Assembly: GCA_036785705.1 (NCBI GenBank)
Contig: JAWUZG010000159.1
Coordinates: 4,712,001 to 4,776,000, forward strand
Length of the DNA stretch: 64,000 nucleotides
Direction: 5' to 3'
From: Acanthornis magna
Lineage: Eukaryota > Chordata > Aves > Passeriformes > Acanthizidae
Positions within the stretch are counted from its first letter, which is position 1. The number at the start of each line of letters is the position of its first letter. Positions 1-12,905 of the stretch are shown one piece after another. Under the pieces are notes generated by a model. That model did not search any database. It saw only the letters and a program-made list of their open reading frames with translations, and was not told the origin of the DNA. The position numbers were made by a program, and so were the translations under genes.

Positions 1-3000
1 TTAACTGAATTTTCTTCTCCGTGGTGCCAAGTAATAAGAAAAGAGGCAGAAAGTGATGCCCAGGAAGTTCTACCTGAACATGAGGAAGAATTTTTTTAAT
101 GTGCAGGTGACTGAGCACTGAACAAACTGCCCAGAGAGGGCTTGGTTCTCATCTTCTGGAGGGAATTTTCTAAGACATTGAGTGTCTGTTCCTACAAAAT
201 TAGTCACAGCCAGTCAAAATATTTCAGAACCAAGTATTGGAAAATATATTTCATTTTGATTCATCCACACATGAGCACTTTTCTCAGTGCTTGTGTTTGT
301 TAGTGATTTTCAGTAGATTAATCTGAAGTCAGACCCTAAGTATGAAAGAGCAAGACCTTGCCTTTTGCATATTTTGTAACATCAGGCATTGGAAAAATAA
401 CAAAAGAACTTTTCAAGAGACTTGTAAAATTGTTATATAAATTGGTACTTTTCCATCATTACACTACATTACAGCTAATGTTCTGTAAGCATTCTTGCTT
501 ATTGCTTTTTTAATGAATGCCCTTCTCAGTTCTGAGCTGGGCTCAGTCTTATGGTTTTAGGAGGGGCAGGTATTGTTACAAACACAGATGGTTTTGGTTT
601 GTTTCCAAAGTTAAAACTACTAACGAAGTGTTGGCAGCTCCATTTAGATTTTATATATGTATTTAAATCGGTTTTATGGTAAGAGTTGTTTGTCCTAGAT
701 ATGAGGGTGGGAAGAGCATCTGTGCCCTGTGACCTCATCAGCCTTTGGGCGTTCAGTGGCCACCAAGGCTGGGCAGAACATTCTGACGAGGGCAAAGGGA
801 ATCCTGGCGAGGGATTCTCGTGCAAATGACGGCTTGGAATCCATGCCAAACAGGTCTGTAAAGTCTTATTTGTTGGATTTTCATAAAACTTCTTTTCAGG
901 GCCCTTAGGTACAGGCCGTGCAGGGCAGGCCCTGTTGGAGGAGTGTCTACGAGTGTTTGTTGTTCTGCTTGAGGGATTTTGAATTGCCAAACCAGTGGTG
1001 ACTCCGCTCCTCCCCCTGACGAGGGTTGGTCAGCGGTGTGACAATTCCTAAACAAATTGCCTCGCTGACCCTGCTGCTGGCCTCGTTTGGGGTGCCCCAT
1101 TTCAGCCTGCAGCCATCCCTTTCCGTGGGGCAGCGTTCCCAAGCCGCGCGTTCCGTCCGAGCCCTCGGGCACCGAACCTCTGCTCGCTGCCATCACCTGC
1201 CATGGGTCAGGTCAACACCTGCAGCAGCAGAGTGCACAGCCTGGCTTTTAAAACAGGTTATTGAAAATGAAACGCTTCACAGAAAGCAATATTTAAAAGC
1301 GCCATCAGCCTGAGGTGTGTCCGTGTTCGCCTTTCTTCTGTCAGGGTTCTCGCGGTGTGCATTTGAAGTCCTGTGCTATGTCAGGTGTTTTGAGCAAGGT
1401 TAAATCACTCCTTCAGCTCTCCTGAGTGGGGGCGAAATACTGAAAGACTCAACTCCTCTCTTGTTATCACCATGCTTTAAATATCTCGAATTTCTTCATT
1501 TCCTGAAGAAACCTCTCTTTAACTGTTTGGGAACTAAAAATGCAATACATGTTCCTCTATCATTCTTGGAAACTTCCTGAGGGGAGAGATGTGTCTTGAA
1601 GGTCTTCCTATGCCCTCTCGTTTAGTTTATTTTATGCAGAGAACAGGAAGATACTTCATTATTCAAGATGCTAATACATTGGTATGATTAAAACAGTTTT
1701 AAAAGGGAGAGATAATGTAAGAGAAAAAAATCAATTGACTCTGAATTACTCATTTCTTTGAAGCTGTGTGAGGTTTGTCTCTCTCTAGCACAGATTTTGA
1801 ATTAATGTCTTCCAATATTTAGGAATCGACAGACAATGTGAGCTGTTGATTGGTTCTGAAATTCTCTTGATAAATTACAGTCTCATAAATTATTTCTGTT
1901 TATCTTGAAGCTTGTTCTGAACACTTTTTCTTCTGTTATCCATTTTTAAAAGCTTGCATTTTTTTTTTTTTTGCAACAAAGACTTGTTACAGAGCTGTTC
2001 TTAAATGTCCTTAAGTGTCCTTAGCTATGCTTTTAAATATTTATATGAATGCTGATGAGTTAATATGTTTGATGGTTTCTCCTAATTTATAAAAAGGCTG
2101 CTTGGTATAAGAACAAAATACCAGAACTGCAACCAGAGGTTTTTCTTTGAAGAACCTTTTAATTGCTTGTCACTTTATGATCTCTTTTCCTGAAAAGTTA
2201 AATGATGATGCCTCTGAAATTAACCTCCAACCTCCCAGTGGCTTTAGAGAAGAATAAATTCACAAGTATCTCCTTCAGCAGATTGCATTTATCAGTTTTT
2301 CCATCTCTTTTCAAGATGAAAGGTGAAACAGTCTGACTTGACACCAAGAAATAAGTCCTATCTTGTCTTTGAATTGTTTGCCAAGGAAGTAATGAGCTCA
2401 TGGGGTTTACCTGTGCAATGCTGAGTTTTGCTGAGAACAGCAGCTTTCCATTAAGCTTACAGAAATATTTGAAATTTAGAAATATCTTGGTATTGCGGGG
2501 AGGGAAGGGATTTTTGTTTGAACAAACTAATTCTGAAACGTGTTCTGCAAACACATCCTTAAAATGCACTGCAAACACTGCCCCGTTATTTCAGGTGTCC
2601 CATCAGGCTCTTCCTCTCTCTGTTGGTCCCCCACAGTCACACAAGAGTCACCCTGGGCTGATGGGAGCCAGGAGGGGAAACAAAGGCTCTTTTCATCGTG
2701 GCAGTTCTAATTATTTCTTCACTTTGCCATCAAACCTTCTACAGCAGGTAGAATTTAGCACTGAATGGCTCATTCCTAAATCATCTTACTCCGGGAGATT
2801 ATTGAGATGTCTCAAAAATTCTGCTGTTCTAAATGCTCCTAAGTTAGGCTGCTCCATGATTTACAAACCTATTGTGATTGGCCAGCCTGAAATCTTTATT
2901 TCCTTTTCCTTTTATGAATGGAAAGGCTTTATGCAAGAGGGAAGCACAACAACGTGGATAGCCTCAGATTCCCTAATCTGTTTCAGGAATCCTGTGAATC

Positions 3001-4579
3001 AAAAGCTGTTTGTAAACTCGGGGGTGTGAGAAGCTTTCTAACATATGGTGGCCACATTATTTTTTAGCCCCAGAAGCTGCAGAATGCAGAGGGAAGCTGT
3101 ACCAAAAAGAGTATTTCTTAAAGCATCATTGGGATCCTGTTGCCTTCATCCTCCCAAGACTCATCTTTCTTGCTCGCTTATGAACATGAGGTCCATCAGA
3201 AGAAAACCTTGAAACAATATTTGGCATAACTAATATTTGTTGTAATTTAAGACTATTCAAGTAGCCAAGAGAGAAAACAATTACTGCCTTTCTTTTTGCA
3301 CTTTAAACACAGCTGACAACTGTTGCCTTGTGTGTCCTCCCCCATTGTCTGTTCTTTACATTAAACCAGCTTTTCTCTGCCTGCAGACAGTGTGTGAAAT
3401 AATTGTGTAGAGAATCCTTTTTTAAACCAGGTATGCACATATTCATGCAGGCAAAGCAAAGAGAAGCAAACAGTATTAATTAAATTTAAATTAATTAAAG
3501 GTTAGTCTAATTTTTATTTGATTGAAAGTGGAGACTAGCATGGGAGCATTGCACAATAAATAAAAAGAAATCTGCATAAGGACTGGCAAGCGTGGAAAAG
3601 CATGGGCAGAAAACCTTCATATTTTGACTCTGCTCTTGCAAGCACATTTGCAAGATGTTTCACCATCATTATTGTTCTTCTGGGCTCTTTTTTGCTTGCT
3701 GAGCATTCTTTTAGACACAGTACAGCAGGAAAGGAGGGATTAGTTCACGTATCTTTCAGAAATACTGTTCCCCAAACCTATCCACGCTCTTGCTGCTGTC
3801 CTGGTGCCAGTGTGGTTTGTGTGTCCCAGGTTCAGTCTGTGGCCAGGCACAGCCTCACACTCTGCACTGCAGCTATGCCAACGTGCCCAGTGATTTCCCA
3901 CCTTGCGAGATGGCAGCAACACAAAGAACTGCAGAAATCCATTCTATGGATTCACATCCCTAGGGAAAAATCCACCCCCTTTTGGGGAAGTAGGATTTGT
4001 GGTTAAGCAGAGACTGATGGTTCATTTTGACACATTTTGATCAAAGCACTTATAAAGTACTTTTTTTGCTTTGATGCACCTTGCTCTGAGTTAAAGGCAT
4101 TTGTGCAGAAAAGCCCCAGGCATGAAGGATTTGGCCCTGGTGTGGATCTCAGTGAACAGTGGGTAAAGCCAGGAAAGATTCTGTTATTTTCACTGAGTTT
4201 TGAATTAAGTCTCAGTGGAAACTTAGATTCTAGGCATCCTTACACTTGTGAATTTTGCTGCTCCTTCCCTTCTGTCAATGGAGCTGAATGGTCTCTGCAA
4301 GGACAAAGCTGCCAGGGGCCAAGGAAGTGCTTGGAGCCTGTGTTCACTTGTGAGATCATGTTTTGGGGCTTGAGAGGGAGCCAAGCCCAGGAAAGACACT
4401 GCTGAACTCCTGCAGAGTGCCAGGCACTGCTCAGAGCCCCGAGGGGCTGAGCAATCCTGAGCCAGAGCCTGAGAGTGCTGCGTTTGTCCAGCCTGGGGCA
4501 GAGGCTGCAGGGACTGCCCAGGGACATGGCCACGCAGGCAATGGCCTGGGGTGGCTCTGGAGGCACAGCAGTGACCGGT
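1..4579. other. Non-coding sequence, nothing recognised
   Basis: Mostly AT-rich DNA with a slightly GC-richer patch at 1000-1310. The longest open frame (plus strand, 2400-3029) has no recognisable domain and no splice-supported neighbour. I found no PHACTR3 exon, although synteny would place that gene to the left. Confidence 0.6.
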
Positions 4580-5134
4580 GACACACAGGTCACAGCAGGG
4601 AAAATCCTTCCCGTGAGGATGGACAGTCACAGTGACACACAGGTCACAGCAGGGAAAATCCTGCCCGTGAGGATGGACAGTCACACACAGGTCACAGCAG
4701 GGAAAATCCTGCCCGTGAGGATGGACAGTCACACACAGGTCACAGCAGGAAAAATCCTTCCTGTGAGGATGGACAGTCACACACAGGTCACAGCAGGGAA
4801 AATCCTGCCCGTGAGGATGGACAGTCACAGTGACACACAGGTCACAGCAGGGAAAATCCTGCCCGTGAGGATGGACAGTCACAGTGACACACAGGTCACA
4901 GCAGGGAAAATCCTGCCCGTGAGGATGGACAGTCACAGTGACACACAGGTCACAGCAGGGAAAATCCTGCCCGTGAGGATGGACAGTCACACACAGGTCA
5001 CAGCAGGGAAAATCCTTCCCGTGAGGATGGACAGTCACACACAGGTCACAGCAGGGAAAATCCTGCCCGTGAGGATGGACAGTGACACACAGGTCACAGC
5101 AGGGAAAATCCTGCCCGTGAGGATGGGCAGTCAC
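4580..5134. repeat. 48/54-bp minisatellite, eleven copies
   Basis: Eleven copies of a unit containing CACACAGGTCACAGCAGG and GTGAGGATGGACAGT. Some copies carry an extra six bases (CAGTGA), giving 54- and 48-base units. Both lengths are multiples of three, so frames stay open on both strands (272 and 303 codons). The plus-strand repeat peptide is TQVTAGKILPVRMDSH(SD). I see no sign of a gene here. Confidence 0.95.
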
Positions 5135-8100
5135 GGCACCTGGAGCCTGACAGGAGCTGTGGAAATCTCACTTGGGAATTTTCAAAATGTGACAGGGCAA
5201 GGTCCTGAGAAAGCTGATAACAACTTGAAGTTTTCTCTAGCTTTGAAGATAGCTGTAAAATTGGACCAGATGATTTTCAGAGGTTTCCTCTAGAATATTT
5301 ATTATTTTATAATTCTGACACGATAAAGCATCTTTGGAAAGGTTTTTTCCTTTTGCCTGTCTGGTTCACTGTGTGGTCCCAGAAATGGCTGTTTGAGCAC
5401 AGATGTAGGGGAGGCAGTGACTGTGGCGTGAAAAAAAATAGGATGAAAAGAGTAAAAGCAGCAGCAAAAGGAATCCTCCTGGGTAGGTTTGGGTGCTGGA
5501 CACATGGAAAGTGGGAGTGTGACCCCAGGCATTCCTGGCTTTTGTCCTTGACTTTTGCAGTGTGCCAAGAGCCCCACCACAGCACCAATGGTTTGTGGAT
5601 CCCTTTCCTCATGGACACCACATGGGAACAGATCAGACTGAGATCATGCTCTGCAGTGCTAATTCTTAAATCTGCATAACAGCCACGGATTGGGAGCTCT
5701 GTATGGGAGGTCAGGACAGGTGTAATAGATCAGTGCCATGTGCAAAGAGCAGCGTGGATCAGCATCAAACCTCCACATCCCAGCTTTGGTACAAAAAATA
5801 TCAAATCTTAATCCTGGCTTCTGGGAAATGTTTCCTTGTCATGATTCTATCCATTACACCAATCCCGACATCTTAATTAAAGCCCAGCAATGTGTAATCC
5901 TATAGCTCTGTATTTGAAAGACAGGCAGAAAGAGGAAAAAATACTGCAGTAATCACATTGGAGAAGGAAAGGAAGCACATATGGAATGCACATGTATGTG
6001 GGGAGGCATATTGAGAATCCTGCAGAAATAAGGAAATAACTGAAAAAACTGTTGTAAATACTAAAAGCTAACACTTCCCAATATGAATCTTTATTATTTT
6101 TTTTAAAGGTAATAAATCAAGGGTCCATATTCAATCTTTAGGTCGTTCTTGGATTTTAGTAAGGTTGTGTTCAAAGCAGGACATGTGGAGTCTTCTTGTA
6201 AGTAATAATAGGACTCACTAAAAAGCCTACACAGTGACTGAAAATCGTAATTTCTGAACTGTTCTATTCCAGATGTCTTCAGTGGGATGCCCATGAGCAC
6301 AATCTACAACAAACCAGTGCTGGGATGTTGCCTGCCTGTGCTTTTGTCTGCTATGGGAGCAAATGTTTTCATCTGGACAAAGTCTGCTCCCCTGCTGCAC
6401 CTTAGGCAGGAAAGCAGGGTTTCTCCTGGCCTTACTATAAAAAAAAATATATTTTTTCCTTAATTGAAACAGTTTATAGTAATTTAAAAGTGTATTATGA
6501 ACACTTTTTTTCTCTTCCTTTTCCCCATTTTTCTTATCGCTCTCATCTTCACCGTTTTTAAGGCCAAAAAGAGAGTGGCTCAGAAGAGCAGATGAAGTGG
6601 CTGTTTCCTGAGGGGTTTTTTCTGTTTTGAAAAAACCCAAACCCTCAGAATACTGGCAGTGCGAGGCCTGGGAGCATTACACTTTTGAGTGGAATAGCTG
6701 CTTTGCTGCACTAGAACAAAACTGGATTTGCTCTTGCTATGATCTGCAACTTTCAGGGTTGATGCTGTCCCTAGAATTAGCACTACCAAGGGTGATGCTT
6801 CCAGGAATTCAGCCAGGAATTCTGTAATTGGCAGAATAACGGCTGGGAAATGCAGCTAAAGGGTTATTTATATCCCTGTGCTGTCGAAGGTAGATAATTC
6901 CTTATTCCTCCCCCAAAGCAGACGGGAAGAGGATGAGTGGGTGGGAGCAGGAATGACAAAGTTGGGGTGTGATGAGTGTGTGTCCTCCTCTGCTCAGCTC
7001 TGCAGTCTGCTCCCCACAGGCTGCCACAGCTCCTGAGCTCTCTGCTGCTCTGGGGCACGGGGGAGCTGGGGGTGGCTGGAGGAGGAGGGGATGGCACCAC
7101 CAACTACAGGATCCAAGCAGGAATTTGCTTTTGGCCGTAGTAGTTTTGTTTCCGGTAATTCATGCTCCGAGCTCCTGGTCGGGCCCATCCCTCTGCGTGT
7201 CTTTCCTGCTCTCCTCTCTTGTTTATTGGATAGTAAACACCAAAGATTTTCTCAGAGTGTGTGTGTTGGGAACAGCCTGAATGCTCTTGTAACGTGATTG
7301 CATACGGGATGATGTGCCCTTTTCCCCTTTCCCATTTCCATGTTAGTGACTACGCCAACAGTTTTTTGTTTCCTTTTTTTTTAACATAAAACTGGAATAC
7401 AAATGCTGGCTTCCTTTCACATTCCTAAAAAAAAAAAAAAAACCCAAACTTGTGGATAACAATACTATGTAAAAAACAACTTTGTACTCTCCTAGCTTTC
7501 TAGGTAGAAAAAGAGGGGAAAACTGAAGGATTTGGGCTTTAGTAATCCATTTTTTGGGAAACGCATAATTTTAAATTCTTGCCAGGGTGTGGAGTTTTGA
7601 GGTTTTATCTTCTTTATCCAAATTTTATTTGCATTCCTATTTTGCCTGGTAATTCCCAAGCCTGGACTGAACCTGAACATAAATTTTGGTTCTCAATGTG
7701 TAAGGGGTGTAACCAATTTCAGCTGCTTCATTTCAGAAGAATTCTTCCAGAAATGTCATCTCACTCCTACTGAATGACAGATATGTATTTGTTTTATCAA
7801 GAGTGCTTATAAACACAGGTCCTCCCTTCCAGCTGATGTTGCTCAGGAAATTATTTAATTAACGATGTCTAAATCTCACTGAGTTCAATGAAAACAATAC
7901 AAGGTTCTGTGTCCGGTCTTAGAAATTCTGTTATTTAAGATTTAGGGAACTACTTATGGTAGATACAGGCTGATATTTCCTGCAGTGGGAAAGATTATTT
8001 CAAGGAAATCACCAATAGTGTAAAATTGCCTGAACAACGTGAATAGAAGTTATTGATGGCGCTGACCCAAGGCAAATCCCAGCTTTGCTGATGTTTGCTC

Positions 8101-11100
8101 CTCCTGCTGAGCTCTGGTGTAACCCCAGCCCTGTGCAGGTGCTGTGGCACAGAACCCCCAGCTCCACGCCCGAGGGACATTTGCAGGCGTAAAGCTCTGC
8201 TCTGGAAGCTAACAAAGCTCCTCAGGACAGCTTCTTCCCTCTGTCCACTGCTCCTGCAGATGAGTAATGGCAGGCTCTTGTTTATCCTTCTGAACACGCA
8301 CTTCTGGAGCTCAGCGCTTTTCCCATGCCTCGCCAGCGGCTCTGGGTATGGCCTTTCCTGCCTGCGCTCCAGAGAGGCCGCGTAAATACACGAGCATTGC
8401 GAGCTGAGCTCGAATTCTGCAAGATATTACATAATAAAATTAAAAATCAGTTTAATCTGATCCCCAGAGCACTGCAATTGCCTCAGAGATAGAAGAGTTT
8501 TGTGGGGAAATGGGTTGGTTTCCAGTTGGTGAAGCTGAGGAAGGCTTTGCCTATTTTACAGCCTCTGTTTGTTGTTGGTGAAACAAATGATGATGCCGAT
8601 TTCTGCGAATCGCTTTGAAAGCTGTGGATAAACTCTGGGATGGAAGAGTGAGATAATGCTGTTCTCCCAGGCTGTACAGTAGAAGCTCTGCAGTTCCCAA
8701 GGAGCTGAATAGGTTCACCCCTGGCAGCATTTCAAAAGTAAACAGCCATTTCTGCTTTCCTCTGTGTACCTTTGTCTGCTAGGGAAGATATTTAAGTGCT
8801 GGAGGAGTGCCATTGTTTCCAATAGATGTTATGACTAGCCCTGAGTATTCTGAGGGTGAGGTGTGTTACAAAAACTGCTCAGTGAAGCCTTAAGGGCTGG
8901 ACAGACCATCCGACTGTAACTGGAGATAATTGCCCTTAATAGAAACATGAAATGCAGTCAGCATTTCTGTCCTGTTCTATGGAAAAAAAGTACTGATGAT
9001 AAAGGTAATTTTGGTGTTTAATATCCCTGCCCAGTTTTTCAGATTTGCACTTAAAACTTCAAGAATTACTGCCAAAGCTGGATTTTAAAATTAAAAAAAA
9101 AAAAAGCCACGCATTTTAAATTAACTTTATTAGATGAAAAAGATGCAATTGTGGAAGGCAACGCAGCCAGAAACTTCAGTGTACCAAATTTTTTTTGTAT
9201 AAAATCAATACTTAAAATTCCTGAGAAGCTTTTATTGCTGGACAGCTACAGACCATGATCTGCCTTTCAGGTATTATAGGTTTAATCTGATTTTTCATTG
9301 TTTTCAGTGCTTTTTGGGGTTTTTTTTTGCATGCAAAAACTGTAGCAGAAGGTGTGAAGTGGTATGTAACAGTGTGTGAAAGTAACTTACACAAGCATTT
9401 GGATAGTTGTGCAGATATTCTTGGACCTACCCCTAAATCAATTAAGTCCAGATCAGATCATTCATGAATCACAAATCATTCCCATATGAGGACTTCTCCA
9501 TGAGCACGATAAATAAATCTCCATAATCAATCCCAGGACTGCCACTTGCCTGCAGTGGTGGTGTCAGAGGAAAGGCACAAAGGAGCGCAGAAATTAAATT
9601 ATATTCACATGAATTGTTCTCTCAGACAAAACACTTTGGGATGGCAAAGGCTCCCTGCACTATTTCTGCTGCTGCTGCCACAGAGAGAGATTTTTGTTGT
9701 CCATGAGGCATCTCCCGTGGGAATTCATTTAACCCTGGGGGACTTTGCCTGTCTTCCAGAGGGAAAATGCAAGAGTGTGGATGCTTTACCTGGGGGAAGG
9801 CGGAGAGTGAAAATGCCAAGACCTAGATGGTCAAACACTGACAGTGGTGTGTGGTATTTATGGGCAATTGCAAGAGGGAAATCTCTGGCTGCTTCTACAG
9901 AAAAAACCCCAAGCTTGGATACTTTTGGCAGTGTGTCTCAACCATAAACTTCTTCCTTTACATTGACTGAGCTGCCATTTTCTATGAAATCGTAACAGAA
10001 ATACATTTATTTTATTATACTTTTGAGATGGATTTACTATTTTTAGGAGGGAAGGACTGCATAAAAAGCTGTTTAGTTAGGTAACATGTTATACTTTTAT
10101 TTTAGTCTGGCACATTTCTGAAATTCCAGGCATTTTTGGCTTCCTGTAGAAAGCAAACTCCTGCCTTTTAGGCAAGTGCTGTGAGTGTTTGAACTTTTCA
10201 AACTTTCTTCTGCTTATGAACACTTTTGACAGATGTCTGGCGGAGTTAATAATCTTAGATATCCTTTGATGCCTGGTTCAGTACAAGCAGATCATCAGGC
10301 AATGAAAACTTTCTTCACACGTTTGTCCACAATGACCCATCCACCAATATTTGTCATGTCTCAAGGCAAACCTCTCTGTTTCTACCAAAATCCTCAGAAG
10401 AACCAGGATTTTCAGGAGGGTAAAAAGAAAGGATTGTGTATTTATGTGAGGAATTAACAGAAAAAATACAATTTGATTTAAAGGTTCTTTCAAAAGAATA
10501 CAAATATATGTCAGACTCCTTTAAACATGTTTTCAAAGAATTAATGGTTTAGTGTTCCTATTGCTGTAATAGAAAAACTTTGAGTGATGTCACATAGGAT
10601 TTCCTCTCCTTAATTATCTAAAAGGCAGGTTTTTATTCATGTTAGAGCTTGAATTTGAGCATGATCTGTCTTAGTGTAGAAGAGAGGCACAATACAGCAG
10701 TGGACAGCAGAATTGGGTTTGGCTGTGGCGTTTCAAAAAGAATGTTTTGTATTTGAGAAACTGGAACAGTGACTCTGTTCCAATACCATTTATTAGATTC
10801 TGGTAACAGAAAATGTGAATAAATAATAGGAATAATGTCTTTCTAATGGGAAAGACATTATGTCTAAACTAGCTGATTATTTAAAAGCTAATTATTTCAA
10901 GTGCTAGCAATATATCAAGTGAGGTACCTCATTAAGCAACTCTTTAATCATGAGGGATTGAGCTGATATGCACACGGTTGACAGAGAAATGAGAAATTTC
11001 AGGAAGAATTCTTCAAGGAATCAATGCAGTCACATTTTGTATGGCATGAAAATTGAAAATCATGGTTGATAAACATCTTAAGACTGTTTTCCAGAAGTGA

Positions 11101-12280
11101 GATCTGCAGACAATGGAATCTGCAGCAGGAGGAACAGATGCAGCACAAGAACTGATGTGCAAACTACTCACTATTTACAAACAGAGGTACACTTAAAAAA
11201 TAGGAGTTGACTGCTTAGGAACGTTCTGGATGGCTGATGTTCCAAGTTGTGCTGTTAGATAAACCTGTTATAAAAGAGCTGCTTAAAAAAAAAAAATCAT
11301 ACCTTATTCAGGCCAGTTGAGGAAAGACATACTTATCAAAATGCTGGCAGTTGTGCAAAAAAACAAGAAAAAAAAAGAAGTTGTTGAAAGATTGTACTGA
11401 AGTTCCTCTTGCTGCAGCAGAAGTGACAGATGCTGGAGGCCTCTCACTTCAGACACTGTGGCTGTGCCATGTTCTTTCTTTACCAGCGTTTCTTGAAAAT
11501 GAGGAAAGAGGAGTGTGGAACTCATGTTTCTTCCAATAGGCAGTGTTTGTTTTGAAATTGGTATTTTTCACACAGTGAGACAGGCACAGTAGAAGGAGTT
11601 TGGCAACCACATTGCCTTTTTAAATAAAATAAATCACAGTGCTGCATACATGGAAATAAGGGCTTTGAGAACTGTTCTGAAGGCAGTGCATGTGACTGGT
11701 AAAACATGTGTACTCCGTTTGCCCTGTGATGTTTGGGAGAACACATTTGCAACATCAATGGAATAAATATTGCTGCAGCAAAACGCCCTTGTCAGGAATC
11801 CCTGCCTTGGGGAGCACAGTGCTGGAAATTCACATTCCAAGAGAGGCCCAGTGCCCACCCTGTCCCCTTCCCTGGTGAGCACCCAGGGCACAGCCTGGCT
11901 GCTGCCACGTCCTGTGCAGGACCCTGGGTGCCTCAGGGAATGCACACCAGCAGCTGGAATGTGCATTTCAATATTCCTGGTAGCAATGTTGGGATGTTTC
12001 TGAGTACCTGGGCACAGTGGACACCATGCGCATTAATTTGGGTTTTGGGGTTCTTGCAGGGAATGGGCATTGCCAGTGAGTTTTTCATGCTCCTTGCTTA
12101 GTTTCCTTCAGGTCTTCCCCTAATGCTACAGTTCCTCTGTTTAGATTGGCAATAACATGCCAGGGTTCTTTTAAAAATGATTCTGACCCTTCTGCCTGAA
12201 GGCACACAGGAACTGCAACCAACACCACGGTGTGCCTGAATGCACAGGCAGCCATGGCCAGATCAGACCTTTGCCATGTC
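5135..12280. other. Non-coding intergenic sequence
   Basis: No exon, RNA gene or recognisable transposon was seen. There are scattered short A and T runs (for example 7427-7441 and 9093-9105) and short chance open frames only. Confidence 0.6.
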
Positions 12281-12560
12281 TCAGTTCTGCTCTGAATCCC
12301 CACCAGGGCCAGCCCTCAGTTCTGCTCTGAATCCCCACCAGGGCCAGCCCTCAGTTCTGCTCTGAATCCCCACCAGGGCCAGCCCTCAGTTCTGCTCTGA
12401 ATCCCCACCAGGGCCAGCCCTCAGTTCTGCTCTGAATCCCCACCAGGGCCAGCCCTCAGTTCTGCTCTGAATCCCCACCAGGGCCAGCTCTCAGTTCTGC
12501 TCTGAATCCCCACCAGGGCCAGCTCTCAGCTCTGCTCTGAATCCCCACCAGGGCCAGCTC
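12281..12560. repeat. 35-bp minisatellite, eight copies
   Basis: Eight 35-base units starting TCAGTTCTGCTCTGAATCCC begin at 12281, 12316, 12351, 12386, 12421, 12456, 12491 and 12526. The first six are almost identical. The last ones carry a few substitutions (GCTC for GCCC). Confidence 0.95.
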
Positions 12561-12842
12561 GCTGTGTCCCTGCTCCTCTGTGGACATCAGGGTAGGATTT
12601 TATGGACTTTTTGTTTCTGGTAGGCAGTAGCTGATCAATTCTTTGAAAATAATCAAAGAGGTACAGGGACAGTTCCACCAACAGACATTGATCCTTCAGT
12701 GTCCTCTGAGATGACCAGAAGGACCAATAAGTAAAAATGTCACGTAGAGAGAAGCATGGCTTAGGTCTGGCTCCCCAGAGATCTGAACATGGACACTGCC
12801 CTGGGTCTTGCCCTCGTGTCAGTGTCTGCAATAAGAGCCTGA

Positions 12843-12905
12843 GCAATTTGCCCGAGATCCCATAATGAGATAGCAGAATCAGGACTATGATTCAGGGGTT
12901 ATTGA
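12843..12905 (-). mobile_element. Possible MIR-like SINE core remnant
   Basis: The stretch GAGCAATTTGCCCGAGATCC followed by an imperfect AGCAGAATCAGGACTATGAT resembles the core of an ancient MIR/CORE-SINE in reverse orientation (TTGCCCAAGGTCACACAGC...GGCAGAGCCAGGATTCGAAC). It is short and diverged, so chance similarity is possible. Confidence 0.3.

Noticed and set aside
2400..3029. 209-codon plus-strand open frame
   Set aside because: No recognisable domain, ordinary intergenic composition, and no splice or promoter support. It looks like chance.
4223..5134. 303-codon minus-strand repeat protein
   Set aside because: Its repeated part is the reverse reading of the minisatellite, with no start or splice context. 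Kept only as a repeat observation.
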